Shown: positions 6,508-11,354 of the stretch, piece by piece
Numbering within the stretch: position 1 is the first letter of the stretch
How the letters are laid out: each line of letters begins with the position of its first letter
NCBI GenBank assembly: GCA_023458915.1
Contig: JAEWWM010000082.1
Location: forward strand, 1-14,052
Direction of reading: 5' to 3'
DNA length: 14,052 nt
Source of the DNA: Bacillota bacterium
GTDB lineage: Bacteria; Bacillota; Clostridia; Oscillospirales; Acutalibacteraceae
Translations under genes and position numbers: made by a program
Notes under the pieces: model-generated
The model's input: the letters and a program-made list of their open reading frames with translations, nothing else
What the model was told of the DNA's origin: nothing
Database searches by the model: none

Positions 6508-7299
6508 ATGAACAAAGACGAAATAAAAGAATCTTTTGGAGAAGACGTTGATATTATACGAAAAGGAACATCTGAAACTACTTACTATGTTGATGGAACT
6601 AAAAAATTACAGCCTAGATCGGAATATACTCCTAAAAGCATAGGAACAGCAGAAAAAATCATGAAAATTGCGACAGGACGCGGAAGTAAAGTGTACGAAA
6701 CCCCTTTACAATTTGCAATTGCTTTGAAAGGATTTGAACAATGGTGTATTGATAAAAATGTAGCTCCATCTTATGCCGGACTTAGTTTTTATCTTAATAT
6801 TTCCAAAGATACTTTAATTAAATATACTAGGGATAAAACAGAATTCACTTGTTATAACTTAATTGACAGCATTACCGGAGAATACATCTATTCTACCAAT
6901 GATAAATCCAAACTCGATAAATATATAAATTCTAATTATTTAGTAATGGATGAAAATAATATTAAACCTGTTAATTATATTAAAGATAATAAAATAAATA
7001 AAAGTAGAGTTATATCTGTTAAAGATAAAGTAAGTAAAGGCGAATATATTGTGGATATGTGTACGGTAAATTTCGCCAAAATTCTTGCTCCTATCAATAA
7101 CCTCTTGGAAATGGTCAATATCAGTAAAGCGGAAGTGGCTAGGAATCCCGCTTGGCACATATTTTTAGCTAAGAATAATTTTGGTAAAACTACTCAATAT
7201 GTGGATCAAGTTCAGCAGCAAATTACAGTTAATAACCCCCTTGACGAGATGTCTGATGAGGAAATATTGAAAGCCGTCGAGAGTCGTCCAACATATTAA
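6508..7299 (+). CDS. terS: Probable phage terminase small subunit (DNA recognition)
   Basis: A 263-residue protein. TPLQFAIALKGFEQWCIDKN (about 65-84) followed by a helix-turn-helix (SYAGLSFYLNISKDTLIKYT, 88-107) matches the DNA-recognition half of phage small terminases. The C-terminal ARNPAWHIFLAKNNFGKTT and NPLDEMSDEEILKAVESRP fit the usual end of that family, where KNNFGW.D and NPL..LSdEEL are common. A central stretch of about 60 residues (112-172), encoded by very AT-rich DNA at about 6840-7030, is longer than I expect and may be an inserted segment. Small terminases bind the packaging site and present it to TerL, encoded 4.9 kb away at 12164. TTG 6490 is in frame, but ATG 6508 is preferred because GGAGG lies at 6492-6496. 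A phage regulatory DNA-binding protein is the alternative. Confidence 0.6.
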   Translation: MNKDEIKESFGEDVDIIRKGTSETTYYVDGTKKLQPRSEYTPKSIGTAEKIMKIATGRGSKVYETPLQFAIALKGFEQWCIDKNVAPSYAGLSFYLNISKDTLIKYTRDKTEFTCYNLIDSITGEYIYSTNDKSKLDKYINSNYLVMDENNIKPVNYIKDNKINKSRVISVKDKVSKGEYIVDMCTVNFAKILAPINNLLEMVNISKAEVARNPAWHIFLAKNNFGKTTQYVDQVQQQITVNNPLDEMSDEEILKAVESRPTY

Positions 7300-7323
7300 T
7301 TTCAATTCATTAAATAGTTAAAT

Positions 7324-7560
7324 TCACTTGCAGAAATATAAAAATAATTGAACGATTGTCGCTACCGTCATAATTACTGTCATAATAGTAATTGCACATG
7401 TGTGTTTCATCATCAATTTATTTAATTCTTCTGCGTCTCTTCTTGCAATTTCCTCCCTATAATAGGCAATTCCTTCACAAGAATATTTCGCTGTTTTGTC
7501 GAAAATCTCAATTAATTCCTCGCGTGGAATTTTTCTCAATTCCTCGTATGACATACCCAT
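7324..7560 (-). CDS. Small C-terminally membrane-anchored protein of unknown function
   Basis: A 78-residue protein with a charged helical N-terminal domain (MSYEELRKIPREELIEIFDK and an RDAEELNKLMMKH stretch). One C-terminal membrane segment (about 53-77, HTCAITIMTVIMTVATIVQL) leaves almost nothing outside. It is therefore a tail-anchored protein facing the cytosol. I do not recognise the family. AAAGGATG sits upstream of the ATG at 7560, and an extended -10 (TGA-TACAAT, 7586-7594) suggests its own promoter. It ends only 24 bases from the convergent terS gene. Confidence 0.6.
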   Translation of the reverse strand: MGMSYEELRKIPREELIEIFDKTAKYSCEGIAYYREEIARRDAEELNKLMMKHTCAITIMTVIMTVATIVQLFLYFCK

Positions 7561-7585
7561 TTTTTATCATCCTTTTTTTATTTTA

Positions 7586-7594
7586 ATTGTATCA
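7586..7594 (-). promoter_or_regulatory. Possible extended -10 promoter for the 78-residue membrane protein
   Basis: On the minus strand TGA-TACAAT lies at 7586-7594, an extended -10 with five of six consensus bases and the TG dinucleotide. No good -35 is visible 17 bases upstream, which extended -10 promoters can tolerate. The transcript would start about 20 bases before the ATG at 7560. Confidence 0.35.
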
Positions 7595-7642
7595 CATTCA
7601 CCAAAACCTTGATGGAACGCTTAGGAATAAGAAAGCGCCCTA

Positions 7643-7737
7643 AAAAAGCTCGGTAGGACACTTCGCACTAGGTGATTAATTTAACACGCACGCGAAAATT
7701 TTCAACGAAAAAGCTTGCTAGGACGCCGAGCAATAGG
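7643..7737. repeat. Imperfect ~30-bp direct repeat at the 3' end of the recombinase gene
   Basis: Copies lie at 7643-7672 and 7708-7737, 65 bases apart, and agree at about 23 of 30 positions. Shared blocks are AAAAAGCT, TAGGAC, GCA and TAGG. The second copy covers the last codons and the stop of the serine recombinase. It may be a recombination site, a duplicated gene end left by a rearrangement, or the binding site of the recombinase. Confidence 0.55.
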
Positions 7738-8302
7738 CATCTTTACCTTTTTCTGCGTTTACAAAATTATAAAAAATATTTCTCTTTAAATTAAGTTTAT
7801 CCATAGCCTGATTTGCTGTTATTTCCTTTTTTAGATACATTTTAAAAATCGTTTCCCAATTTTTAGGTTTTTCAATAGGTTTACGGCCCTTATATTTTTT
7901 ATTTCTCTTTGCGATTTCTATTCCTTCGCGCTGGCGTTCAAGTAAGTTTGTGCGTTCGAATTCATTTATTGCGGCTATAACCGTCAACATTAATTTTCCC
8001 GTTGGTGTGGAAGTGTTTAAATTTTCCTTCAAAGATACTAAATTCACATTTTTATTTTTAAGCTCCTCAATAATATTTAATAAATCGCTTGTTGATCGGC
8101 TCAAACGGCTAAAATCTTTTATATAAATTGTGTCGCCTTCTCGAACATATTCCATCATCTTTTTAAACTCCGGACGATCCGTGTTTTTTCCGCTTTTCTT
8201 TTCGGTGAAAAATTTATCAATTTTATATTTTTTTAATGCTTCAACTTGGCGCGCTTCGTTTTGGTCAACCGCTGAAACTCTTATATATCCTATTTTTGAC
8301 AT
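7718..8302 (-). CDS. Small serine recombinase (resolvase/invertase family)
   Basis: A 194-residue protein of the Tn3-resolvase/DNA-invertase size class. The N-terminal catalytic domain begins KIGYIRVSAVDQNEARQVEA, with nucleophile Ser10 and Arg8. FFTEKKSGKNTDRPEF (31-46) and IKDFSRLSRSTSDLL (61-75), with conserved Arg66 and Arg69, complete the active site. The long E helix is at about 102-128. The C-terminal part has a GRKP junction and a helix-turn-helix (ITANQAMDKLNLKRNIFYNF, 161-180). These enzymes cut both strands through a Ser-DNA bond and resolve or invert DNA between short sites, here perhaps the repeat at 7643-7737. AAAGGA precedes the start by about 10 bases. The gene is the fifth reading frame of a minus-strand operon. 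It could mobilise the cargo or resolve multimers. Confidence 0.88.
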   Translation of the reverse strand: MSKIGYIRVSAVDQNEARQVEALKKYKIDKFFTEKKSGKNTDRPEFKKMMEYVREGDTIYIKDFSRLSRSTSDLLNIIEELKNKNVNLVSLKENLNTSTPTGKLMLTVIAAINEFERTNLLERQREGIEIAKRNKKYKGRKPIEKPKNWETIFKMYLKKEITANQAMDKLNLKRNIFYNFVNAEKGKDAYCSAS

Positions 8303-8323
8303 TGTTTTTAATTCCTTTTCGTG

Positions 8324-8358
8324 GCGGATAATTAAAACCTAAAAGCTCAATTATCCGC
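8324..8358. repeat. Intercistronic 10-bp inverted repeat
   Basis: GCGGATAATT (8324-8333) and AATTATCCGC (8349-8358) are perfect inverted copies with a 15-base loop. They lie between the stop of the 126-residue gene and the ribosome binding site of the recombinase on the minus strand. No U-tract follows, so it is not a classic terminator. It could protect or process mRNA, adjust recombinase expression, or bind a protein. A second hairpin with a similar GCGG(A/T)T foot occurs at 8778-8807 in the same operon. Confidence 0.6.
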
Positions 8359-8371
8359 TATAATTTTCAAT

Positions 8372-8752
8372 TTATGCTGTAGCTTTTTCATCATGCCACT
8401 TTAAGCCACGCGCTTCATAAAGCGGTATCCAATGCGCTTCATAAAAGTCATAACCTGCACCATCTACGCCAAACAAAAGACCAAAATCATCCTGTTCATA
8501 AACTCTAAAACCGCATTTTTGCATTATTTCAATGTTTTCTCTTGCCCAATTATCGTCCAATTTACAATCAAAAGTCCATAAAGTTCCCCACATTGGTAAA
8601 AATCCCGTGTATTCGTCTTCTGGTGTGGTTAATTCGTGAATGCTATCAATATCATATTTACAAATTTTTTCTATAACCGCGGAAGGAACTGCGTTAAATT
8701 CGCCGACCCATTCTTTTGCTGCGTCTTTTATTGTATTAATTCTTTTTATCAT
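8372..8752 (-). CDS. Conserved protein of unknown function from mobile elements
   Basis: A 126-residue acidic, tryptophan- and tyrosine-rich protein, probably cytosolic, with no membrane segment. Its strongest parts are FLPMWGTLWTFDCKLDDNWA, the CGFRVYEQDDFGLLFGVDGA block, and the C-terminal GYDFYEAHWIPLYEARGLKW. I recall this last motif from uncharacterised proteins on plasmids, phages and integrative elements of Clostridia-type bacteria; no function is known to me. An AAGAGG-like site precedes the ATG. It lies between the tiny peptide gene and the serine recombinase in one operon, so it belongs to the accessory cargo. Confidence 0.65.
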   Translation of the reverse strand: MIKRINTIKDAAKEWVGEFNAVPSAVIEKICKYDIDSIHELTTPEDEYTGFLPMWGTLWTFDCKLDDNWARENIEIMQKCGFRVYEQDDFGLLFGVDGAGYDFYEAHWIPLYEARGLKWHDEKATA

Positions 8753-8777
8753 TTTATTAACCTCTTTTTATTTGTTA

Positions 8778-8807
8778 GCGGTTGTAGTAAAATAATACTG
8801 TAACCGC
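8778..8807. repeat. Intercistronic inverted repeat upstream of the 126-residue gene
   Basis: GCGGTT (8778-8783) and AACCGC (8802-8807) pair, and the stem continues as AGTA/TACT after two mismatched positions. It lies between the 23-residue peptide gene and the 126-residue gene on the minus strand and resembles the hairpin at 8324-8358 in position and foot sequence. No U-tract follows on the minus strand. Confidence 0.5.
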
Positions 8808-8828
8808 CTTTATATTTTAGTTGATCAC

Positions 8829-8900
8829 TTAATTATTAGGTGTTGCGTTGCTGCTTTTCTGTACACCCCAGGAAAGTAGCTTTTTTATCCCTTTTTTCAT
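8829..8900 (-). CDS. Tiny cationic amphipathic peptide gene (23 residues)
   Basis: ATG at 8898-8900 encodes a 23-residue peptide with N-terminal MKKGIKKLLSWGVQKSS, followed by NATPNN and a TAA. A GGAG in the tail of the preceding gene (about 8909-8913) sits eight bases upstream, so translation is coupled to the 54-residue protein. The first 15 residues would form a cationic amphipathic helix (K, I, L, W, V), like membrane-active or signalling peptides. It has no close family that I can name. The good ribosome binding site and position in the operon support a real gene; its small size limits confidence. Confidence 0.45.
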   Translation of the reverse strand: MKKGIKKLLSWGVQKSSNATPNN

Positions 8901-8904
8901 AAAA

Positions 8905-9069
8905 TCAAGCTCCACATTCCAAAAATAAAACTAAATCAAGCGGATGTTTAAAATTCATTTTTCCCAGGTAGTCAAGTCCTTCCTCAGTTACTTCTCCTAA
9001 TAAACGTCCGTAAAAACCTTGACTATGTGACATTTGTTCAATAAAATTCAAAATTTCTTCTCTATTCAC
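8905..9069 (-). CDS. Small conserved protein with GTG start (54 residues)
   Basis: The GTG at 9067-9069 follows AAGGAG (9080-9085) with about 10 bases spacing and encodes a 54-residue acidic protein that starts MNREEILNFIEQMSHSQGFY. The middle GRLLGEVTEEGLDYLGKMNF and the end DLVLFLECGA resemble a short, widespread Clostridia/mobile-element family with the pattern ..REEILdfI..LshSQGFYgRL....NF.D.VDlVLyLE. Its function is unknown to me. It lies in the minus-strand accessory operon upstream of the tiny cationic peptide and 126-residue genes. Confidence 0.65.
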   Translation of the reverse strand: MNREEILNFIEQMSHSQGFYGRLLGEVTEEGLDYLGKMNFKHPLDLVLFLECGA

Positions 9070-9219
9070 TATCTTTTTACTCCTTATGTTTGTTTAAATT
9101 CTAAGACTTCAAAAAAATTTATTTGTAAATTCAAAAACCAACTTTAAGTAAACACTTTTTAGCCTTTCTTAGCTGTTTTATTAAGCTATACTCTAAATAA
9201 ACACACCTCCCATAAATTT

Positions 9220-9248
9220 AACCACTTTAATTAGTGGTTTTATTTTTT
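9220..9248 (+). terminator. Rho-independent terminator on the plus strand at the end of the hydrophobic peptide gene
   Basis: AACCACT (9220-9226) and AGTGGTT (9233-9239) form a perfect 7-bp stem with a 6-base loop, followed by TTTTATTTTTT (9238-9248) on the plus strand. It would stop plus-strand transcripts. None of the annotated plus-strand genes reads into it from the left, so it may end an antisense RNA opposing the peptide operon. The minus-strand side lacks a U-tract. Confidence 0.55.
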
Positions 9249-9308
9249 ACTTACGAGTTTTGTAAGTGTTAAAGCGGGAACGGCTAACAATAAAAGTAAA
9301 ATATACAA
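9240..9308 (-). CDS. Tiny hydrophobic peptide gene, candidate type I toxin or leader peptide (22 residues)
   Basis: A TTG start (9306-9308) follows AAAGGATG (9316-9323) with seven bases of spacing. It encodes MYILLLLLAVPALTLTKLVS followed by KK and a TAA. The peptide is one short membrane segment with a basic end, the usual design of small toxins such as Fst, TxpA or Ldr, though no sequence match is claimed. A strong promoter lies upstream on the same strand (9369-9397), a long hairpin fills the leader (9330-9365), and a plus-strand terminator overlaps its end. It could instead be a leader peptide controlling the five genes downstream. The start codon is unusual and no homologue was checked. 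Confidence 0.4.
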   Translation of the reverse strand: MYILLLLLAVPALTLTKLVSKK

Positions 9309-9329
9309 ATTTTCACATCCTTTAAAGTT

Positions 9330-9365
9330 AAATATTAATGAAACTCAAAAGTTACATTAATATTT
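9330..9365. repeat. Leader hairpin of the peptide operon
   Basis: AAATATTAATG (9330-9340) and CATTAATATTT (9355-9365) are perfect 11-base inverted copies. The interior AACT/AGTT pairs again, giving a stem of about 15 pairs with one mismatch and a 4-base loop. On the minus strand it starts just after the promoter and ends about seven bases before the AAAGGATG of the peptide gene, so it can stabilise the mRNA or affect ribosome access. Confidence 0.65.
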
Positions 9366-9368
9366 ATA

Positions 9369-9397
9369 ATTTTATACTGAGTTTTTTAATTTGTCAA
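9369..9397 (-). promoter_or_regulatory. Strong promoter for the minus-strand accessory operon
   Basis: On the minus strand a perfect TTGACA (-35, 9392-9397) and TAAAAT (-10, 9369-9374) are separated by 17 bases, a near-consensus housekeeping promoter. The predicted transcript starts near 9362, enters the hairpin at 9330-9365 and continues through the hydrophobic peptide, 54-residue, 23-residue, 126-residue and recombinase genes. Between here and the plus-strand promoter at 9600, only short AT-rich sequence without a convincing gene is seen. Confidence 0.65.
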
Positions 9398-9599
9398 CAA
9401 ATTTTTTGAATTAATTTTAAAGCGCCATCCCCTATTTGAAGCCGATTATAAGAACAAATAACTCTCATAAATACCCTAGAAAATCAAACGGAATTTTTAA
9501 TTATAATGTATCTTAATGGTTACAATAAAATTAAATTGTGGACTACAAAAAAATAAAAAAGAAATGTAATAACACTGTTGTATCAAATTCATGGACAAT

Positions 9600-9628
9600 T
9601 TGTGCAAAAATAAATATTGTGATATGAT
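9600..9628 (+). promoter_or_regulatory. Promoter for the surface protein gene
   Basis: TTGTGC (-35, 9600-9605) and TATGAT (-10, 9623-9628) are 17 bases apart. A TG at 9620-9621 makes the -10 an extended one. A transcript starting near 9635 would contain the 9671 frame and the 9755 start. Confidence 0.5.
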
Positions 9629-9670
9629 TATTTTATGCAATTTATTTAAAACATCTTAGAAAGTAATGAT

Positions 9671-9754
9671 ATGAAATTTGGAATGAGAAAACCCAGTTTT
9701 TTGAAAAGCTTTAAATCTAGAACAACTGAAAAATTAAAAATAGGAGATGATTTT
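9671..9754 (+). other. In-frame upstream extension resembling a known mobile-element protein N-terminus
   Basis: ATG 9671 opens a frame that runs without a stop into the surface protein. Its first 28 residues start MKFGMRKPSFLKSFKSRTTE and end KLKIGDDF. This resembles the N-terminus of small basic proteins in Clostridia phages and integrative elements (K.G.RKPSlKKSlKARTtgk) and would not make a signal peptide. A strong AGGAGATG just before ATG 9755 suggests that the surface protein starts there. The upstream stretch is thus either a remnant fused in frame or a short translated leader. Confidence 0.4.
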
Positions 9755-10759
9755 ATGAAGAGAAAGCGTTTATCAATGTTCATTATAATAATATTATTTT
9801 TTTACGCCTACATAACAGCATATGCTACACCGGGTTGGCTAAAAATGGACTCAATAATAACTTATAATGGTAAAGTGTATGGTCAACACAGTAGTGACAA
9901 TCATTGGCATCTTGCTTCTAAACAATCTACTGGTAGATACACCGCAATTGGTGATCCAATTCCTGACCCACGTAGTAATTCGGTAAATGGAAATGTAAGC
10001 AGTTCATCCAATTCGACGGCATCTAACAGTACATCTAGTAGTACATCTAGTGGTACGTCTAGCAGGACACCTAGTAGTTCATCTAGTGGTACGTCTAAAA
10101 ATAGTACGTCTACCGAAATTCAAAATAATAAAAGTAATGATACAGCCTTATTATCTTTAAAAATAAATAATGATGAAATAGCCATATCAGATAATATTAA
10201 GTACATAACAAAAAATGAAAAAGTAGATATATCTGCTATACCTAGAGATAGTAAATCTACTGTTTACATAAATAAACCGGATACCCTTATAATTGGAGAA
10301 AATCAAGTCAAAATTGATGTTACAGCAGAAGATGGGACAAAAAAAGAATATGCTGTCACAATAACGCGTGAAAGACAAATAAGTGATAATGCCAATCTGT
10401 TAGAAGCCACTATTAACGGAGTAAAAGTGACTTTTAAGGATTCAAATGATGCGAAAGTGAACGTTAGTAATAAAACTACTGAATTAGATATAAAATACAC
10501 GTTAGAGGATAGTCACGCCAAAGCTGAAATAATAGGCAATACTACTATAGAGGTTGGTGATAATAAAGTAATTATCAAAGTAACTGCCGAAAATGGTAAT
10601 CAAAAAGACTACATACTTACTATTCATAGATATAGTGAAGATGAAGAAAGAACCGGGTTGATTGTGGGACTTGTTGTGATTTTTATTATACTTGGTGGAC
10701 TTAGTTATCTCATTTATTATATTGTTAAAATAATCAAACGTAAGTTAAAGAAGGTATGA
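9755..10759 (+). CDS. Membrane-anchored surface protein with cadherin-like beta-sandwich repeats
   Basis: The 334-residue product has a signal peptide (about 1-24: basic RKR, hydrophobic SMFIIIILFFYAYIT, AYA cleavage-like site). A short aromatic/His segment follows (TPGWLKMDSII ... YGQHSSDNHWHLA, about 25-54). A Ser/Thr-rich linker (about 74-125) comes from a 12-bp tandem repeat. Two homologous beta-sandwich domains follow (about 131-206 and 215-292). Each starts LLsL.IN..., contains an IG(E/D)N..KI.VTAE-type core and ends in AVTITRE or ILTIHR. This is the pattern of the cadherin-like beta-sandwich family. A C-terminal membrane segment (about 301-325) and KRKLKKV tail anchor it. It is presumably displayed on the cell envelope, perhaps for adhesion or phage exclusion, but its partner is unknown. 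ATG 9755 is chosen for AGGAGATG at 9742-9749. Confidence 0.7.
   Translation: MKRKRLSMFIIIILFFYAYITAYATPGWLKMDSIITYNGKVYGQHSSDNHWHLASKQSTGRYTAIGDPIPDPRSNSVNGNVSSSSNSTASNSTSSSTSSGTSSRTPSSSSSGTSKNSTSTEIQNNKSNDTALLSLKINNDEIAISDNIKYITKNEKVDISAIPRDSKSTVYINKPDTLIIGENQVKIDVTAEDGTKKEYAVTITRERQISDNANLLEATINGVKVTFKDSNDAKVNVSNKTTELDIKYTLEDSHAKAEIIGNTTIEVGDNKVIIKVTAENGNQKDYILTIHRYSEDEERTGLIVGLVVIFIILGGLSYLIYYIVKIIKRKLKKV
10028..10099 (+). repeat. 12-bp tandem repeat coding for the Ser/Thr linker
   Basis: Six consecutive 12-base units (for example AGTACATCTAGT at 10028-10039 and again at 10040-10051) with substitutions encode S-T-S-S/G-type tetrapeptides. A related unit precedes at 10016-10027. Such a repeat can change length by slippage without frameshifting and so vary the linker between signal peptide and beta-sandwich domains. 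Confidence 0.7.
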
Positions 10760-10842
10760 TTAAAGTAAATTATTAAAATAATAGCAGTTTAAAGCAAAGA
10801 AAATTACATATATTCCCCAATGCGAAATTAAATATTGTTTAC

Positions 10843-10893
10843 ATAACCTTATATCTATTACACGTTTATCCATTTAGATAGATATAAGGTTAT
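10843..10893. repeat. Perfect 15-bp inverted repeat next to the XRE gene promoter
   Basis: ATAACCTTATATCTA (10843-10857) and TAGATATAAGGTTAT (10879-10893) are exact inverted copies separated by 21 bases. The right arm covers the -35 position of the promoter at 10903-10911, a typical place for an operator. No U-tract follows, so it is not a normal terminator for the surface protein gene. The remaining 10760-11044 gap has no gene that I can support. Confidence 0.7.
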
Positions 10894-10902
10894 TATAGGT
10901 CG

Positions 10903-10911
10903 TGTTATAAT
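10903..10911 (+). promoter_or_regulatory. Extended -10 promoter of the XRE regulator gene
   Basis: TGT-TATAAT (10903-10911) is a full-consensus extended -10. The -35 region is poor and lies in the right arm of the inverted repeat, so a bound repressor would block it. The transcript leader to ATG 11045 is about 125 bases long. Confidence 0.5.
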
Positions 10912-11044
10912 AGTTAAAAAATTAAAAAAGACCACCACAAAGTGCAGAAATAGTACCCTTTACGATAGATATTTAAAAACCCAGGAAGTAAATTCTGAAT
11001 TCTACCCCCCACGACTTTATTATACGAGAAAGTGAGAGTTAATT

Positions 11045-11335
11045 ATGGAAAGAGCAGAAAAAACGGAATTTGAAAAAAACCTTGCAAAGACAATCGGAAA
11101 AAACTTACGAAAATTCAGAAAAGACCAAAAAATGTCCTCAATTAAGCTATCTGAAAAATGCGGAATAGCTTCGTCGAAGATACGCCTTTACGAACAAGGA
11201 AATATTATTCCAGGAATAATGACACTTTATAAGCTTTCTGAAAGTTTAAACCGCACGATTTATGATATAATTGGAGAAAGCTTACCAATTAGATGTATTC
11301 ATGCAGAAAGATGCATATTTTACAACAAAAAATAA
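11045..11335 (+). CDS. XRE-family (HTH_3) transcription regulator
   Basis: A 96-residue protein with a cro/cI-type helix-turn-helix at about 16-76. It reads IGKNLRKFRKDQKMSSIKLS, GIASSKIRLYEQG and IIPGIMTLYKLSESLNRTIY, the usual five-helix XRE pattern with the recognition helix near residues 42-51. A short Cys-containing tail (RCIHAERCIFYNK) follows. It likely binds the nearby inverted repeat and autoregulates. The preceding GAGAAAGTGAGAG gives a moderate ribosome binding site. It is followed 19 bases later by a frameshifted GIY-YIG nuclease gene. It is too short for a full CI repressor with a cleavage domain. Confidence 0.82.
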   Translation: MERAEKTEFEKNLAKTIGKNLRKFRKDQKMSSIKLSEKCGIASSKIRLYEQGNIIPGIMTLYKLSESLNRTIYDIIGESLPIRCIHAERCIFYNKK

Positions 11336-11354
11336 TTTAGAGGTAATAAAGGTG

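Noticed and set aside
6820..7060. Intein within the TerS gene
   Set aside because: The segment is too short, and no N-terminal Cys splice block or C-terminal HN-C/S/T block is visible in the right arrangement.
9131..9202. Minus-strand frame reading YLEYSLIKQLRKAKKCLLKV after a GGGAGGTG
   Set aside because: The frame has no acceptable start codon near the ribosome binding site (it begins with GTT), and the frames with ATG or GTG stop within a few codons.
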